Assembly: GCA_027066695.1 (NCBI GenBank)
Contig: JAMONE010000064.1
Location: 1-14,706, forward strand
Source: Micavibrio sp.
GTDB taxonomy: Bacteria > Pseudomonadota > Alphaproteobacteria > Micavibrionales > Micavibrionaceae
Direction: 5' to 3'
DNA: 14,706 nt
Shown: piece by piece, positions 1 to 5,732 of the stretch
Numbering within the stretch: the stretch's first letter is position 1
Layout: each line of letters begins with the position of its first letter
Program-made: the position numbers and the translations under genes
The notes under the pieces: model-generated
Databases searched by the model: none
Told to the model about the DNA's origin: nothing
What the model saw: the letters and a program-made list of their open reading frames with translations, nothing else

Positions 1-793
1 CGGGATCGGCATGTTCATCAGCAATAATCGGTATCAAACGATCTGTCAGCGGCAGAGCCACAGATTTTCCGATTAAATCCTTGTAACGTTCATCATCAGG
101 ATTAACCGCAACCGCGCTATCACCCAGCATAGTTTCAGGGCGAGTTGTCGCAACAGTGATAAATCGCTCGGTAGCTCCCTCAATCGGATAGCGGATATGC
201 CACATTTTACCCTTTTGATCGCGCTGCTCTACCTCCAAATCAGAAATAGAAGTCAACAGCTTCGTATCCCAATTAACAAGGCGCGTATCCTTATAAAGCA
301 AGCCCTCTTTATATAGCTGCACAAATACCTTACGCACAGCTTTAGACATATTTTCATCCATGGTGAAACGCTCGCGCTTCCAATCAGGGGTTGCGCCAAG
401 GGCTCTCATTTGCTTAACAATTGTGCCGCCCGACTCCTCTTTCCATTCCCAAACTTTTTCCAAAAATTTCTCGCGTCCAAGCTCATGGCGCGATATTCCT
501 TCTTTATCGAGCATCCGCTCCACCACCATCTGCGTAGCTATCCCCGCATGATCCGTTCCAGGTTGCCAAAGCGCATCCTTACCCTTCATTCGGTGATAAC
601 GGGTTAGTAAATCCTGCAATGTCGTATTAAGCGCATGCCCCATATGAAGGCTGCCCGTAACATTTGGCGGGGGCATCATAATGGTATAAGGCTCGTTCTT
701 GCTCTCGGGATTACAAGCAAACGCGCCTGAACTTTCCCAGTCCTGATAATGCTTTTCTTCAATATTTTTAGGGTTGAAATTTTTATCCAGCAT
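1..793 (-). CDS. valS: Valyl-tRNA synthetase, N-terminal part (runs off the window)
   Basis: Class I aminoacyl-tRNA synthetase that charges tRNA-Val in the cytoplasm. The frame is open from ATG at 793 down to the window edge, giving 264 residues of a protein usually about 900 long. The ATP-binding HIGH motif appears as HMGH at residues 50-53, within PPPNVTGSLHMGHAL. It is followed by LWQPGTDHAGIATQ near residue 76, typical of ValRS. ATTRPETMLGD near residues 210-222 marks the beginning of the CP1 editing domain, which removes mischarged threonine. The catalytic KMSKS region and C-terminal arm lie outside the window. The start is supported by a strong AGAGGAG ribosome binding site about 10 nt upstream and a sigma70-like promoter just beyond. 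The visible part is intact. The identification is secure. Confidence 0.97.
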   Translation of the reverse strand, partial: MLDKNFNPKNIEEKHYQDWESSGAFACNPESKNEPYTIMMPPPNVTGSLHMGHALNTTLQDLLTRYHRMKGKDALWQPGTDHAGIATQMVVERMLDKEGISRHELGREKFLEKVWEWKEESGGTIVKQMRALGATPDWKRERFTMDENMSKAVRKVFVQLYKEGLLYKDTRLVNWDTKLLTSISDLEVEQRDQKGKMWHIRYPIEGATERFITVATTRPETMLGDSAVAVNPDDERYKDLIGKSVALPLTDRLIPIIADEHADP

Positions 794-825
794 GATCTTA
801 ATACTCCTCTTAAATAACGAGGAAG

Positions 826-853
826 ATCATAACGTTTTCAGCAACAATGGCAA
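826..853 (-). promoter_or_regulatory. Probable sigma70-type promoter of valS
   Basis: On the minus strand a TTGCCA box (848-853) lies 16 nt from a TATGAT box (826-831). Transcription would begin about 25 nt before the valS ATG, leaving room for the AGAGGAG ribosome binding site. Prediction from base pattern only. No T-box or other leader structure fits in so short a leader. Confidence 0.5.
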
Positions 854-893
854 GAAAATCATTTTAAAAACATGTAGGTATAATCAAGCCATA

Positions 894-924
894 TTAAAGT
901 GACAAATGCCTATCTTTACTTTAA
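894..924. repeat. Short inverted repeat upstream of the IS630-type remnant
   Basis: TTAAAGT at 894-900 is repeated inverted as ACTTTAA at 918-924, a perfect 7 bp pair separated by 17 nt. It sits about 35 nt before the start of the transposase remnant, so it could be part of a decayed insertion sequence end. A chance AT-rich repeat is also possible. Confidence 0.3.
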
Positions 925-959
925 AGCTATATGTACAATATCAATTTTAAGGAGCAAAC

Positions 960-1046
960 ATGGCATATTCACTAGATTTACGGATACGAGCAATAGAGTT
1001 ATTAAACTCTAATGAACCTATAGTTGAGGTAAGCGATTTATTATAG
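960..1046 (+). pseudogene. Remnant of an IS630-type transposase N-terminus
   Basis: A 28-codon reading frame starts at ATG 960 behind a near-perfect AAGGAG site at 949-954 (5 nt spacing). Its product begins MAYSLDLRIRAIELL and continues NSNEPIVEVSDLL before a TAG stop. The opening matches the well-known beginning of IS630-family and related helix-turn-helix transposases (M-x-Y-S-x-D-L-R-x-R), in which the next residues would form the second half of the DNA-binding domain. Nothing recognisable as transposase follows in any frame before the next gene, so the element is deleted or decayed. The good ribosome binding site suggests fairly recent decay. A free-standing 28-residue peptide is a less likely alternative. 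Confidence 0.6.
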
Positions 1047-1104
1047 CTATAGGATGTTGAAAGTTCATAGGAAATCCAGCATCAATGATGCCTGTCATGA
1101 ATAT

Positions 1105-2088
1105 TTAATTTAAGATACCACCATCTTTAGCTTTTTCACGCAATATTTCGTATTGCTCTTTCAGCCTAATATTGAGCTTGCCTTTCTTCTTTTTAGAAAC
1201 GTAGCTTTGCTTATAAAAGAGTTTCGTTAACTCTTTATCTTCATATATAGAATAATTTTCAAGAATCCCCATTACTTGTAAAATTGGATAACCATTTCTG
1301 TTAATGCCAGCAAATTCTCCATGAGCAAATATTTTTATCTTCATGACTAAATATGCTTTTCTGTATCTATACATTTTTTCTTTTTTTCTGTTAGCTTCAT
1401 CATATCTATCATGATATTGTTTTGTTGTTTTCTTAATATATTCATTAGCAACCTCCTCTGTCATTGGTATATGCGTCAAAGAGAAGGGACGGCTAAATTC
1501 CATATTAAGAACCCTAGGGTACCCATAAGCAATACCATGCTCCAAAACACATGGCTTTGCAGAAGCATCTGAGGCAAATAATTCAAACCTGCGTAGAGCT
1601 ACTATCTTATAATCCTCTTTTAATGCAAAGGCTTGACGCCTAATACTAAAATCCTCGAGTTGCAATGGCATTATAAAACTAAAGCGTGTAGGAAATTCTG
1701 ATTTATTTTCCTCTATAAAAACTTTTGCAGCATCCCTGATTTCGTTCCACTCAAGCTCATCACCTGAAAACTTTTTGTAAATTTCACATTCATTAATCCT
1801 CATAAATTCGTCAACGTTATTATTTTCCGAGATTTTATAAAGCCCTAAAGCCCAATACATATGCGCTAAAGCTTTTACCGTAGGGACTTCATAGATATAC
1901 TGACTAACGATATCATCTTGATCAAACATCTCTATTTCTGCGCCAGGCCCCTCATTATGATTCATATATTTTTCTTCATAGCCATCAACAATAAATTCTA
2001 ATTGTGCGTGCGCGCTGCTGGCCATGATGAAAACACATGACAGCATGAATATAACAAGACTCAATTGTAAAATTAAATTCTTAGACAA
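1105..2088 (-). CDS. Exported protein of unknown function
   Basis: A 327-residue protein that I cannot assign to a family. Residues 1-28 form a clear signal peptide: a short basic start (MSKN), a long hydrophobic stretch and an AHA cleavage site before Gln29, so it should be exported to the periplasm or beyond. LSC at residues 16-18 resembles part of a lipobox, but the hydrophobic core continues past it, so ordinary signal peptidase cleavage is more likely. The mature part is rich in Lys, Glu, Tyr and Phe and has two cysteines (C101 and C180) that could form a disulfide. The C-terminal third has a very basic KKKKGK stretch. No transmembrane helix follows the signal. The start is TTG, chosen because GGAG lies 5 nt upstream (2094-2097 on the plus strand) and because the first ATG, 14 codons inside, would cut the signal peptide in half. 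It lies in an accessory patch beside an IS remnant. Confidence 0.8.
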   Translation of the reverse strand: MSKNLILQLSLVIFMLSCVFIMASSAHAQLEFIVDGYEEKYMNHNEGPGAEIEMFDQDDIVSQYIYEVPTVKALAHMYWALGLYKISENNNVDEFMRINECEIYKKFSGDELEWNEIRDAAKVFIEENKSEFPTRFSFIMPLQLEDFSIRRQAFALKEDYKIVALRRFELFASDASAKPCVLEHGIAYGYPRVLNMEFSRPFSLTHIPMTEEVANEYIKKTTKQYHDRYDEANRKKEKMYRYRKAYLVMKIKIFAHGEFAGINRNGYPILQVMGILENYSIYEDKELTKLFYKQSYVSKKKKGKLNIRLKEQYEILREKAKDGGILN

Positions 2089-2117
2089 TATCGCTCCAAA
2101 ATAAAATTATTTGCACA

Positions 2118-2147
2118 ATTATACTTAATAGTAACACGAGACATCAA
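2118..2147 (-). promoter_or_regulatory. Probable promoter of the exported-protein gene
   Basis: On the minus strand TTGATG (2142-2147) is followed after 18 nt by a perfect TATAAT (2118-2123), about 30 nt before the TTG start. It is a good sigma70-like match, divergent from the promoter of the DUF721 gene. Confidence 0.5.
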
Positions 2148-2181
2148 TAAACAAATAAAAATATCTTTAAAATTATAGATA

Positions 2182-2211
2182 TTGTTTTTCTGTGTTTATG
2201 TTACTTATTAT
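2182..2211 (+). promoter_or_regulatory. Probable promoter of the DUF721-efp-suhB group
   Basis: TTGTTT at 2182-2187 and TATTAT at 2206-2211 are separated by 18 nt. The predicted transcript would begin near 2218, about 40 nt before ATG 2260. The upstream in-frame TTG at 2182 coincides with the -35 box, which argues against it as a translation start. Confidence 0.45.
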
Positions 2212-2259
2212 GCTACAAGGATATCTTGCTTAATAACAAAAAAACCGAAGAATTGGTCA

Positions 2260-2739
2260 ATGCGCCCTTTATCAGAAGCTACATCACGGATTGCCAGTAA
2301 GAGTTTCTCGCGCAAATATGTCGCATTGGGACGAGTTATTAAGCAATGGCCGGCAATTATGGGTGATGAGTTTGCCGACAAGGCACAGCCATTGAAAATC
2401 AACTATCGCAAAGCTATGAGAGGCAAAAAACCTACTGCTACACTTGATATCGCAACAAGCAGCTCATACGCAACGACATTGCCATATCAAAAAGATTTGA
2501 TCCTAGAGCGAATCAATCAACTATTCGGAGACCAATGGATAACTGATATTCGCTTTGTTGTTAGCGAAATTTCCCACACCCCTCTCTTAAAGAAAAAGAT
2601 AACTTCCCCCTTGACGATGGGCGAAAAAAAATATTTATCAGAGACACTAAATCAAGTAGATGATCCTGAATTTAAAGAAAAACTTGAAAGCTTTGGCAAG
2701 GCTTTGTTGGCAGACATAAAACTAATGGAAAGATTATAA
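2260..2739 (+). CDS. DUF721 / DciA-like protein
   Basis: A 159-residue cytoplasmic protein of the DUF721 family. Characterised DciA members of this family interact with and help load the replicative helicase DnaB in bacteria that lack DnaC; that role is inferred here. The N-terminal part (RPLSEATSRIASKSFSRKY, then GRVIKQWPAIMGDEFADKAQPLKI) follows the family pattern, including the central W-x-x-I-x-G-x-x-A core, and is followed by a short beta-rich section and FGDQWITDIRFVV. I chose ATG 2260. The frame extends upstream to a TTG at 2182, but the extra residues look unlike the family and overlap a promoter. The ribosome binding site at 2260 is weak. The stop overlaps the efp start (TAATG), suggesting translational coupling. 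A DUF721 gene in the vicinity of a DsbA-like gene and smc is a familiar alphaproteobacterial arrangement. Confidence 0.85.
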   Translation: MRPLSEATSRIASKSFSRKYVALGRVIKQWPAIMGDEFADKAQPLKINYRKAMRGKKPTATLDIATSSSYATTLPYQKDLILERINQLFGDQWITDIRFVVSEISHTPLLKKKITSPLTMGEKKYLSETLNQVDDPEFKEKLESFGKALLADIKLMERL

Positions 2740-3311
2740 TGAAAGTAAATGCAATAACTCTTAGGTCGGGCAACATTATTGAGTATAATGATAAGCTGTG
2801 CATGGTTGTTAAAAATGATATTCAACAACCTGGTAAGGGCGCATCAGTAGCACAAATTGAAATGCGCGATATCCGCACAGGCAATAAAGATAATGTTAGG
2901 TTTCGCACTCAAGAAACGGTTGAGCGTATTCGCCTTGATCAAGTGAAATTTCAGTTCTTATATATGTCAGGTGATGATATTCACCTTATGAATAATGAAA
3001 CATATGATCAAATTACCGTGACAAAAGAATCTATGGGATCACAAGCCACATATTTACAAGAGAACATGGTTATTGAAGTTGAAATGCATGAGGGCGAGCC
3101 ACTTGGCTTTAAATTACCCGATCGCATTATCTTTGAAATTGTTGAGGCAGAGCCTGTTATAAAAGGTCAGACCGCTACTACGTCATATAAGCCTGCTATT
3201 TTAGAAAATGGTGAAAAGGTTATGGTTCCTCCGCATATTGAAGTTGGAACAAAAGTCGTTGTGCGCCTCGAAGATGGCGTTGGAACTTACTTAGAAAGAT
3301 ATAAAGGTTAA
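2739..3311 (+). CDS. efp: Elongation factor P
   Basis: EF-P binds ribosomes stalled on consecutive prolines and promotes peptide bond formation. At 190 residues it has normal length and the three beta-barrel domain layout: an N-terminal KOW-like domain (residues 1-65), a central OB domain (about 66-128) and a C-terminal OB domain. The tip loop reads QQPGKGASV with the lysine at position 33, equivalent to E. coli Lys34, the residue that receives beta-lysine through EpmA/EpmB in many proteobacteria; neither modification gene is in this window. The C-terminal domain has the expected PPHIEVGTKVVVRLEDG and ends GTYLERYKG. ATG overlaps the stop of the DUF721 gene by one base, and GGAAAG (2727-2732) can serve as ribosome binding site. 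The identification is secure. Confidence 0.96.
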   Translation: MKVNAITLRSGNIIEYNDKLCMVVKNDIQQPGKGASVAQIEMRDIRTGNKDNVRFRTQETVERIRLDQVKFQFLYMSGDDIHLMNNETYDQITVTKESMGSQATYLQENMVIEVEMHEGEPLGFKLPDRIIFEIVEAEPVIKGQTATTSYKPAILENGEKVMVPPHIEVGTKVVVRLEDGVGTYLERYKG

Positions 3312-3315
3312 AATA

Positions 3316-4119
3316 ATGGTTACTCAAACTCCCGTAATGAATGTAATGATGCGCGCAAGTGAAAAAGCGGCGCGTACATTGCTGCGCGACTACAACGAAG
3401 TCGAACATCTTCAAGTTTCAGAAAAAGGCCCAGGAGATTTTGTTTCTGCTGCGGATAGACGCGCTGAAGAAATTATCTTTGAAGAGCTAAAAAAGGCACG
3501 CCCTGATTATAGCTTCCTTATGGAAGAAAGTGGCGCTGTTGAGGGCAAAAACCCTGATTATCGCTGGATTATTGATCCGTTAGATGGGACAACAAATTTC
3601 TTGCACGGGCTGCCTCATTGGGCAATATCTATTGCGCTAGAACATAAGGGTGAGATTATTGCAGGGCTTATCCATGATCCTGTTAAAGATGAAATATTCC
3701 ACGCCGAAAAAGGTAAGGGAGCTTTCATGCGCCGCCGCCGCCTTCGCGTATCGGGACGTAATGATATGAGCAATGCCATAATTGCAACTGGCGGCGTTCA
3801 TGTCGGATTTTCAGCAGCTAAGAAGAAGCGTTATATGGCTGAATATATGGCTATTCACAATGTTTCGCCATGCGTACGTCGTTTTGGCGCGGCCGCGCTT
3901 GATCTTGCTTACGTGGCCGCGGGACGCTATGAGGGCTTTTGGGAGCGTGATTTAAAGTCATGGGATGTAGCCGCAGGAATAATCATTGTAAAAGAAGCTG
4001 GGGGTTTTATTTCAGATCTTGATGATATTCGCAAAAACCCTGTAAATACTGGTAATATACTCGCGACAAATAACAATCTTTTTGATTCTATCGGAAAGGT
4101 TCTTAAGTCTGTGAAGTAA
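3316..4119 (+). CDS. suhB: Inositol monophosphatase family protein (SuhB-like)
   Basis: A 267-residue Mg-dependent phosphatase of the inositol-1-monophosphatase family. Metal-binding motifs are complete: EESG at residues 70-73, DPLDGTTNF at 87-95, and SWDVAAG around D217. GDFVSAAD (40-47) supplies the N-terminal active-site loop. The likely reaction is hydrolysis of inositol-1-phosphate or a related sugar phosphate. In E. coli SuhB also binds transcription complexes and helps rRNA synthesis, but that cannot be read from sequence here. ATG 3316 is preceded by AAAGG with 8 nt spacing and begins 4 nt after the efp stop, so the two genes are probably cotranscribed. A run of four arginines (139-142) follows GKGAFM, a surface-loop position in the family. 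All catalytic residues are present. Confidence 0.93.
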   Translation: MVTQTPVMNVMMRASEKAARTLLRDYNEVEHLQVSEKGPGDFVSAADRRAEEIIFEELKKARPDYSFLMEESGAVEGKNPDYRWIIDPLDGTTNFLHGLPHWAISIALEHKGEIIAGLIHDPVKDEIFHAEKGKGAFMRRRRLRVSGRNDMSNAIIATGGVHVGFSAAKKKRYMAEYMAIHNVSPCVRRFGAAALDLAYVAAGRYEGFWERDLKSWDVAAGIIIVKEAGGFISDLDDIRKNPVNTGNILATNNNLFDSIGKVLKSVK

Positions 4120-4134
4120 ATTTAAAAAGGAAAT

Positions 4135-4141
4135 GGGGGGG
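4135..4141 (+). promoter_or_regulatory. Seven-G tract acting as ribosome binding site
   Basis: An uninterrupted run of seven G lies 4 nt before the TTG start of the OmpA-like gene and is the only purine-rich sequence at usable distance; AAAAAGG at 4124-4130 ends 15 nt away. The first G of the run also ends an ATG at 4133-4135. Losing one G would put that ATG in frame with the gene, adding four residues (MGGI) ahead of the present start. Confidence 0.45.
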
Positions 4142-4145
4142 TATT

Positions 4146-4862
4146 TTGAAAAAATTCAATAAAGTAAAATCACTCCTTATTATGCTTGCTGTAGGATTTA
4201 ATATCTTAGGTCTTGCAAATATATCCAGTGCGCAAGAAGATGTCCCGATACCACCTAAAAGGCCTGATATTTTAAATGTTTCACCAGCTTATATTGAAGA
4301 GCTGAGAAACCGTGGTAAAAAAACGCAGGATAAACCTGACAATCTATTGCCATTACCTCCTCCCGTCGTTGATAGCGCCCCCACTTATAGTGAGGCAGAA
4401 ACACAAATTGTTGATATTACGCAATCTATAGACCTTATTAATCTTCTTGACCCCTCCAATGCGTCAATCCCCCTACCCGCGCATAAACCATCATTTAATA
4501 ATATCGAACCAGCATCTGGTGATAATAATGAAATAGATGAAAATGAGACAACATTAATAAGTTTTGTTTTAAAGCCTGAGCAAATCGCACTTGATAAGAA
4601 TTTAGAATATTTCTTAAAGACCCATGCTATAAAATCATTTAATGAAAATTCAAAGCTTAAAATGAATATATATGCCTATGCCACGCCGATCGCTGGTGAA
4701 CCACATAGTGATGTAAGAATATCTCTTGCGCGGGCATTAAAAGTCAGAAGCTTTCTAATTAACAACGATATCGCGCCTAACCGCTTAAAACTCAGCCCTG
4801 TAGGAAGCGATGAAAATAACAGCAATATTGACCGTATTGATTTGATCTTTATTGAGATGTAG
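4146..4862 (+). CDS. Exported protein with C-terminal OmpA-like domain
   Basis: A 238-residue predicted periplasmic or envelope protein. Residues 1-30 form a signal peptide ending SSAQ. A long proline-rich, low-complexity linker follows, with two related short motifs, PIPPKRP (34-40) and IPLPAHKP (108-115). The C-terminal part (about 138-238) resembles an OmpA-type peptidoglycan-associated domain: an ISF-VLKPEQIALD strand, then SDVRISLARALKVRSFLI with D189 and R196/R201 near the positions that contact diaminopimelate, and a final DRIDLIF strand. It probably anchors something to the cell wall, but the specific role is unknown. The start is TTG 4146, because the signal peptide begins there and the G-rich run at 4135-4141 lies 4 nt upstream. 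ATG 4133 is out of frame and stops after nine codons. Confidence 0.75.
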   Translation: MKKFNKVKSLLIMLAVGFNILGLANISSAQEDVPIPPKRPDILNVSPAYIEELRNRGKKTQDKPDNLLPLPPPVVDSAPTYSEAETQIVDITQSIDLINLLDPSNASIPLPAHKPSFNNIEPASGDNNEIDENETTLISFVLKPEQIALDKNLEYFLKTHAIKSFNENSKLKMNIYAYATPIAGEPHSDVRISLARALKVRSFLINNDIAPNRLKLSPVGSDENNSNIDRIDLIFIEM

Positions 4863-4913
4863 AGCTACCCCTCATTCATGTGGATAAAAAATTAATCATA
4901 ATCACTGTATTTC

Positions 4914-4942
4914 TTGACATTTGAGGTGTTTATCTATGCTAT
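4914..4942 (+). promoter_or_regulatory. Probable promoter of the dsbA-smc-F0 group
   Basis: A perfect TTGACA occurs at 4914-4919. A weaker -10 element lies 17 nt downstream (TGCTAT, 4937-4942); an overlapping TATGCT at 4935-4940 would give 15 nt. It precedes the DsbA-like start by about 35-40 nt. The TTG inside the -35 box is in frame with the gene but should not be taken as the translation start. Confidence 0.5.
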
Positions 4943-4976
4943 AGGCGATAGTCTTTTAAATTATGGAGTTTTTACT

Positions 4977-5732
4977 ATGTCAAAATCTGAAAATCAGGTT
5001 AAAGAAAAAAAGAAGCCGCTTGTGGCTATTATTTTGGTTGTACTTTTATTACTTGTTGGAGTTCTCGCTATTGGCGTTTTCAATAATTCTGATAAATCAA
5101 AAACTTTGGATAAAAATACTGAAGTTGCAATGGATAACACTGAAATTAATCAAGCAAACACTGCGTCAGAGCCTGTGGCTATAGCTGAGTTTAATCTTGA
5201 GCAAGCGTCTAAACCACGCATTTTAGGCAATATTGATGCTCCGATTAAAATTTCAGAACATAGCTCTTTCACATGTGGTCATTGTTCAAAGTTTCATAAA
5301 ACTAATTTTAAAAAAATAAAACAAGATTACGTTGATACTGGTAAAGCATATATCGTATTTACCGATTTCCCTTTAAATGGTCGCGACATAGAAATAGGTG
5401 CGGTTGCACGCTGTGTTCCTGAAAAAGCTTATTTCAGCTTCATACAGCTTCTTTTCGAAACACAAAGAGATTGGCTAAAAGAGGATTTCATCGGCTATGT
5501 TAAGCAAAATGCAAAATTAACAGGTGCTAGCGAAGAGCAAGTTAACAACTGCTTAAACAGCGAAGAGTTGCACAAAGCTTTGGCAAATCAGCGCGAAACG
5601 GCAATGGATAAACATAATGTAAGATCTACGCCGACATTAGTTATTAATGACACTATTGTCATTCCAGGTCTTTCACCATATTCGGAGCTTAAAAAAGTAC
5701 TGGATGCGGAGTTCGAAAAGACTGCTAAATGA
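4977..5732 (+). CDS. Membrane-anchored DsbA-like thiol oxidoreductase
   Basis: A 251-residue protein with a basic N-terminus, one hydrophobic anchor (about residues 14-35), a polar linker and a periplasmic thioredoxin-fold domain of the DsbA/Thioredoxin_4 type (about 70-248). The active site is CGHC at residues 100-103, within SSFTCGHCSKFH. The cis-proline loop is STPT with Pro219. Two further cysteines, C146 and C192, lie at positions where related proteins often carry a second pair. It probably introduces or isomerises disulfides in exported proteins. CGHC is the PDI-type dipeptide rather than the CPHC of E. coli DsbA. ATG 4977 has GGAG at 4965-4968 (8 nt spacing); the frame reaches upstream to a TTG inside the promoter, which I reject. 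Its stop overlaps the smc start (ATGA). Confidence 0.9.
   Translation: MSKSENQVKEKKKPLVAIILVVLLLLVGVLAIGVFNNSDKSKTLDKNTEVAMDNTEINQANTASEPVAIAEFNLEQASKPRILGNIDAPIKISEHSSFTCGHCSKFHKTNFKKIKQDYVDTGKAYIVFTDFPLNGRDIEIGAVARCVPEKAYFSFIQLLFETQRDWLKEDFIGYVKQNAKLTGASEEQVNNCLNSEELHKALANQRETAMDKHNVRSTPTLVINDTIVIPGLSPYSELKKVLDAEFEKTAK

Larger units (their letters stand above)
794..1104. other. Non-coding stretch between valS and the exported-protein gene
   Basis: This 311-base interval between two minus-strand genes holds the valS promoter, a short inverted repeat and the IS630-type transposase remnant. A 5 bp GCATC/GATGC hairpin occurs near 1078-1090 but has no T-run on either strand, so I do not call it a terminator. 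No tRNA-like or other structured RNA is apparent. Confidence 0.6.

Noticed and set aside
360..607. Two overlapping plus-strand reading frames of 63 and 65 codons
   Set aside because: They lie antisense to valS, which is intact and strongly conserved in this stretch. They have no plausible family features and are shadow frames.
1078..1090. GCATC/GATGC hairpin as a terminator of the exported-protein gene
   Set aside because: Only five base pairs and no following T-run on either strand.
2182..2259. Upstream TTG start for the DUF721 protein, adding 26 residues
   Set aside because: The added residues do not resemble the family and the TTG coincides with a -35 promoter box. ATG 2260 gives the family-typical beginning.
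4914..4976. Upstream TTG start for the DsbA-like protein, adding 21 residues
   Set aside because: The TTG is part of a perfect TTGACA box, while ATG 4977 has a well-spaced GGAG and begins a normal membrane anchor.
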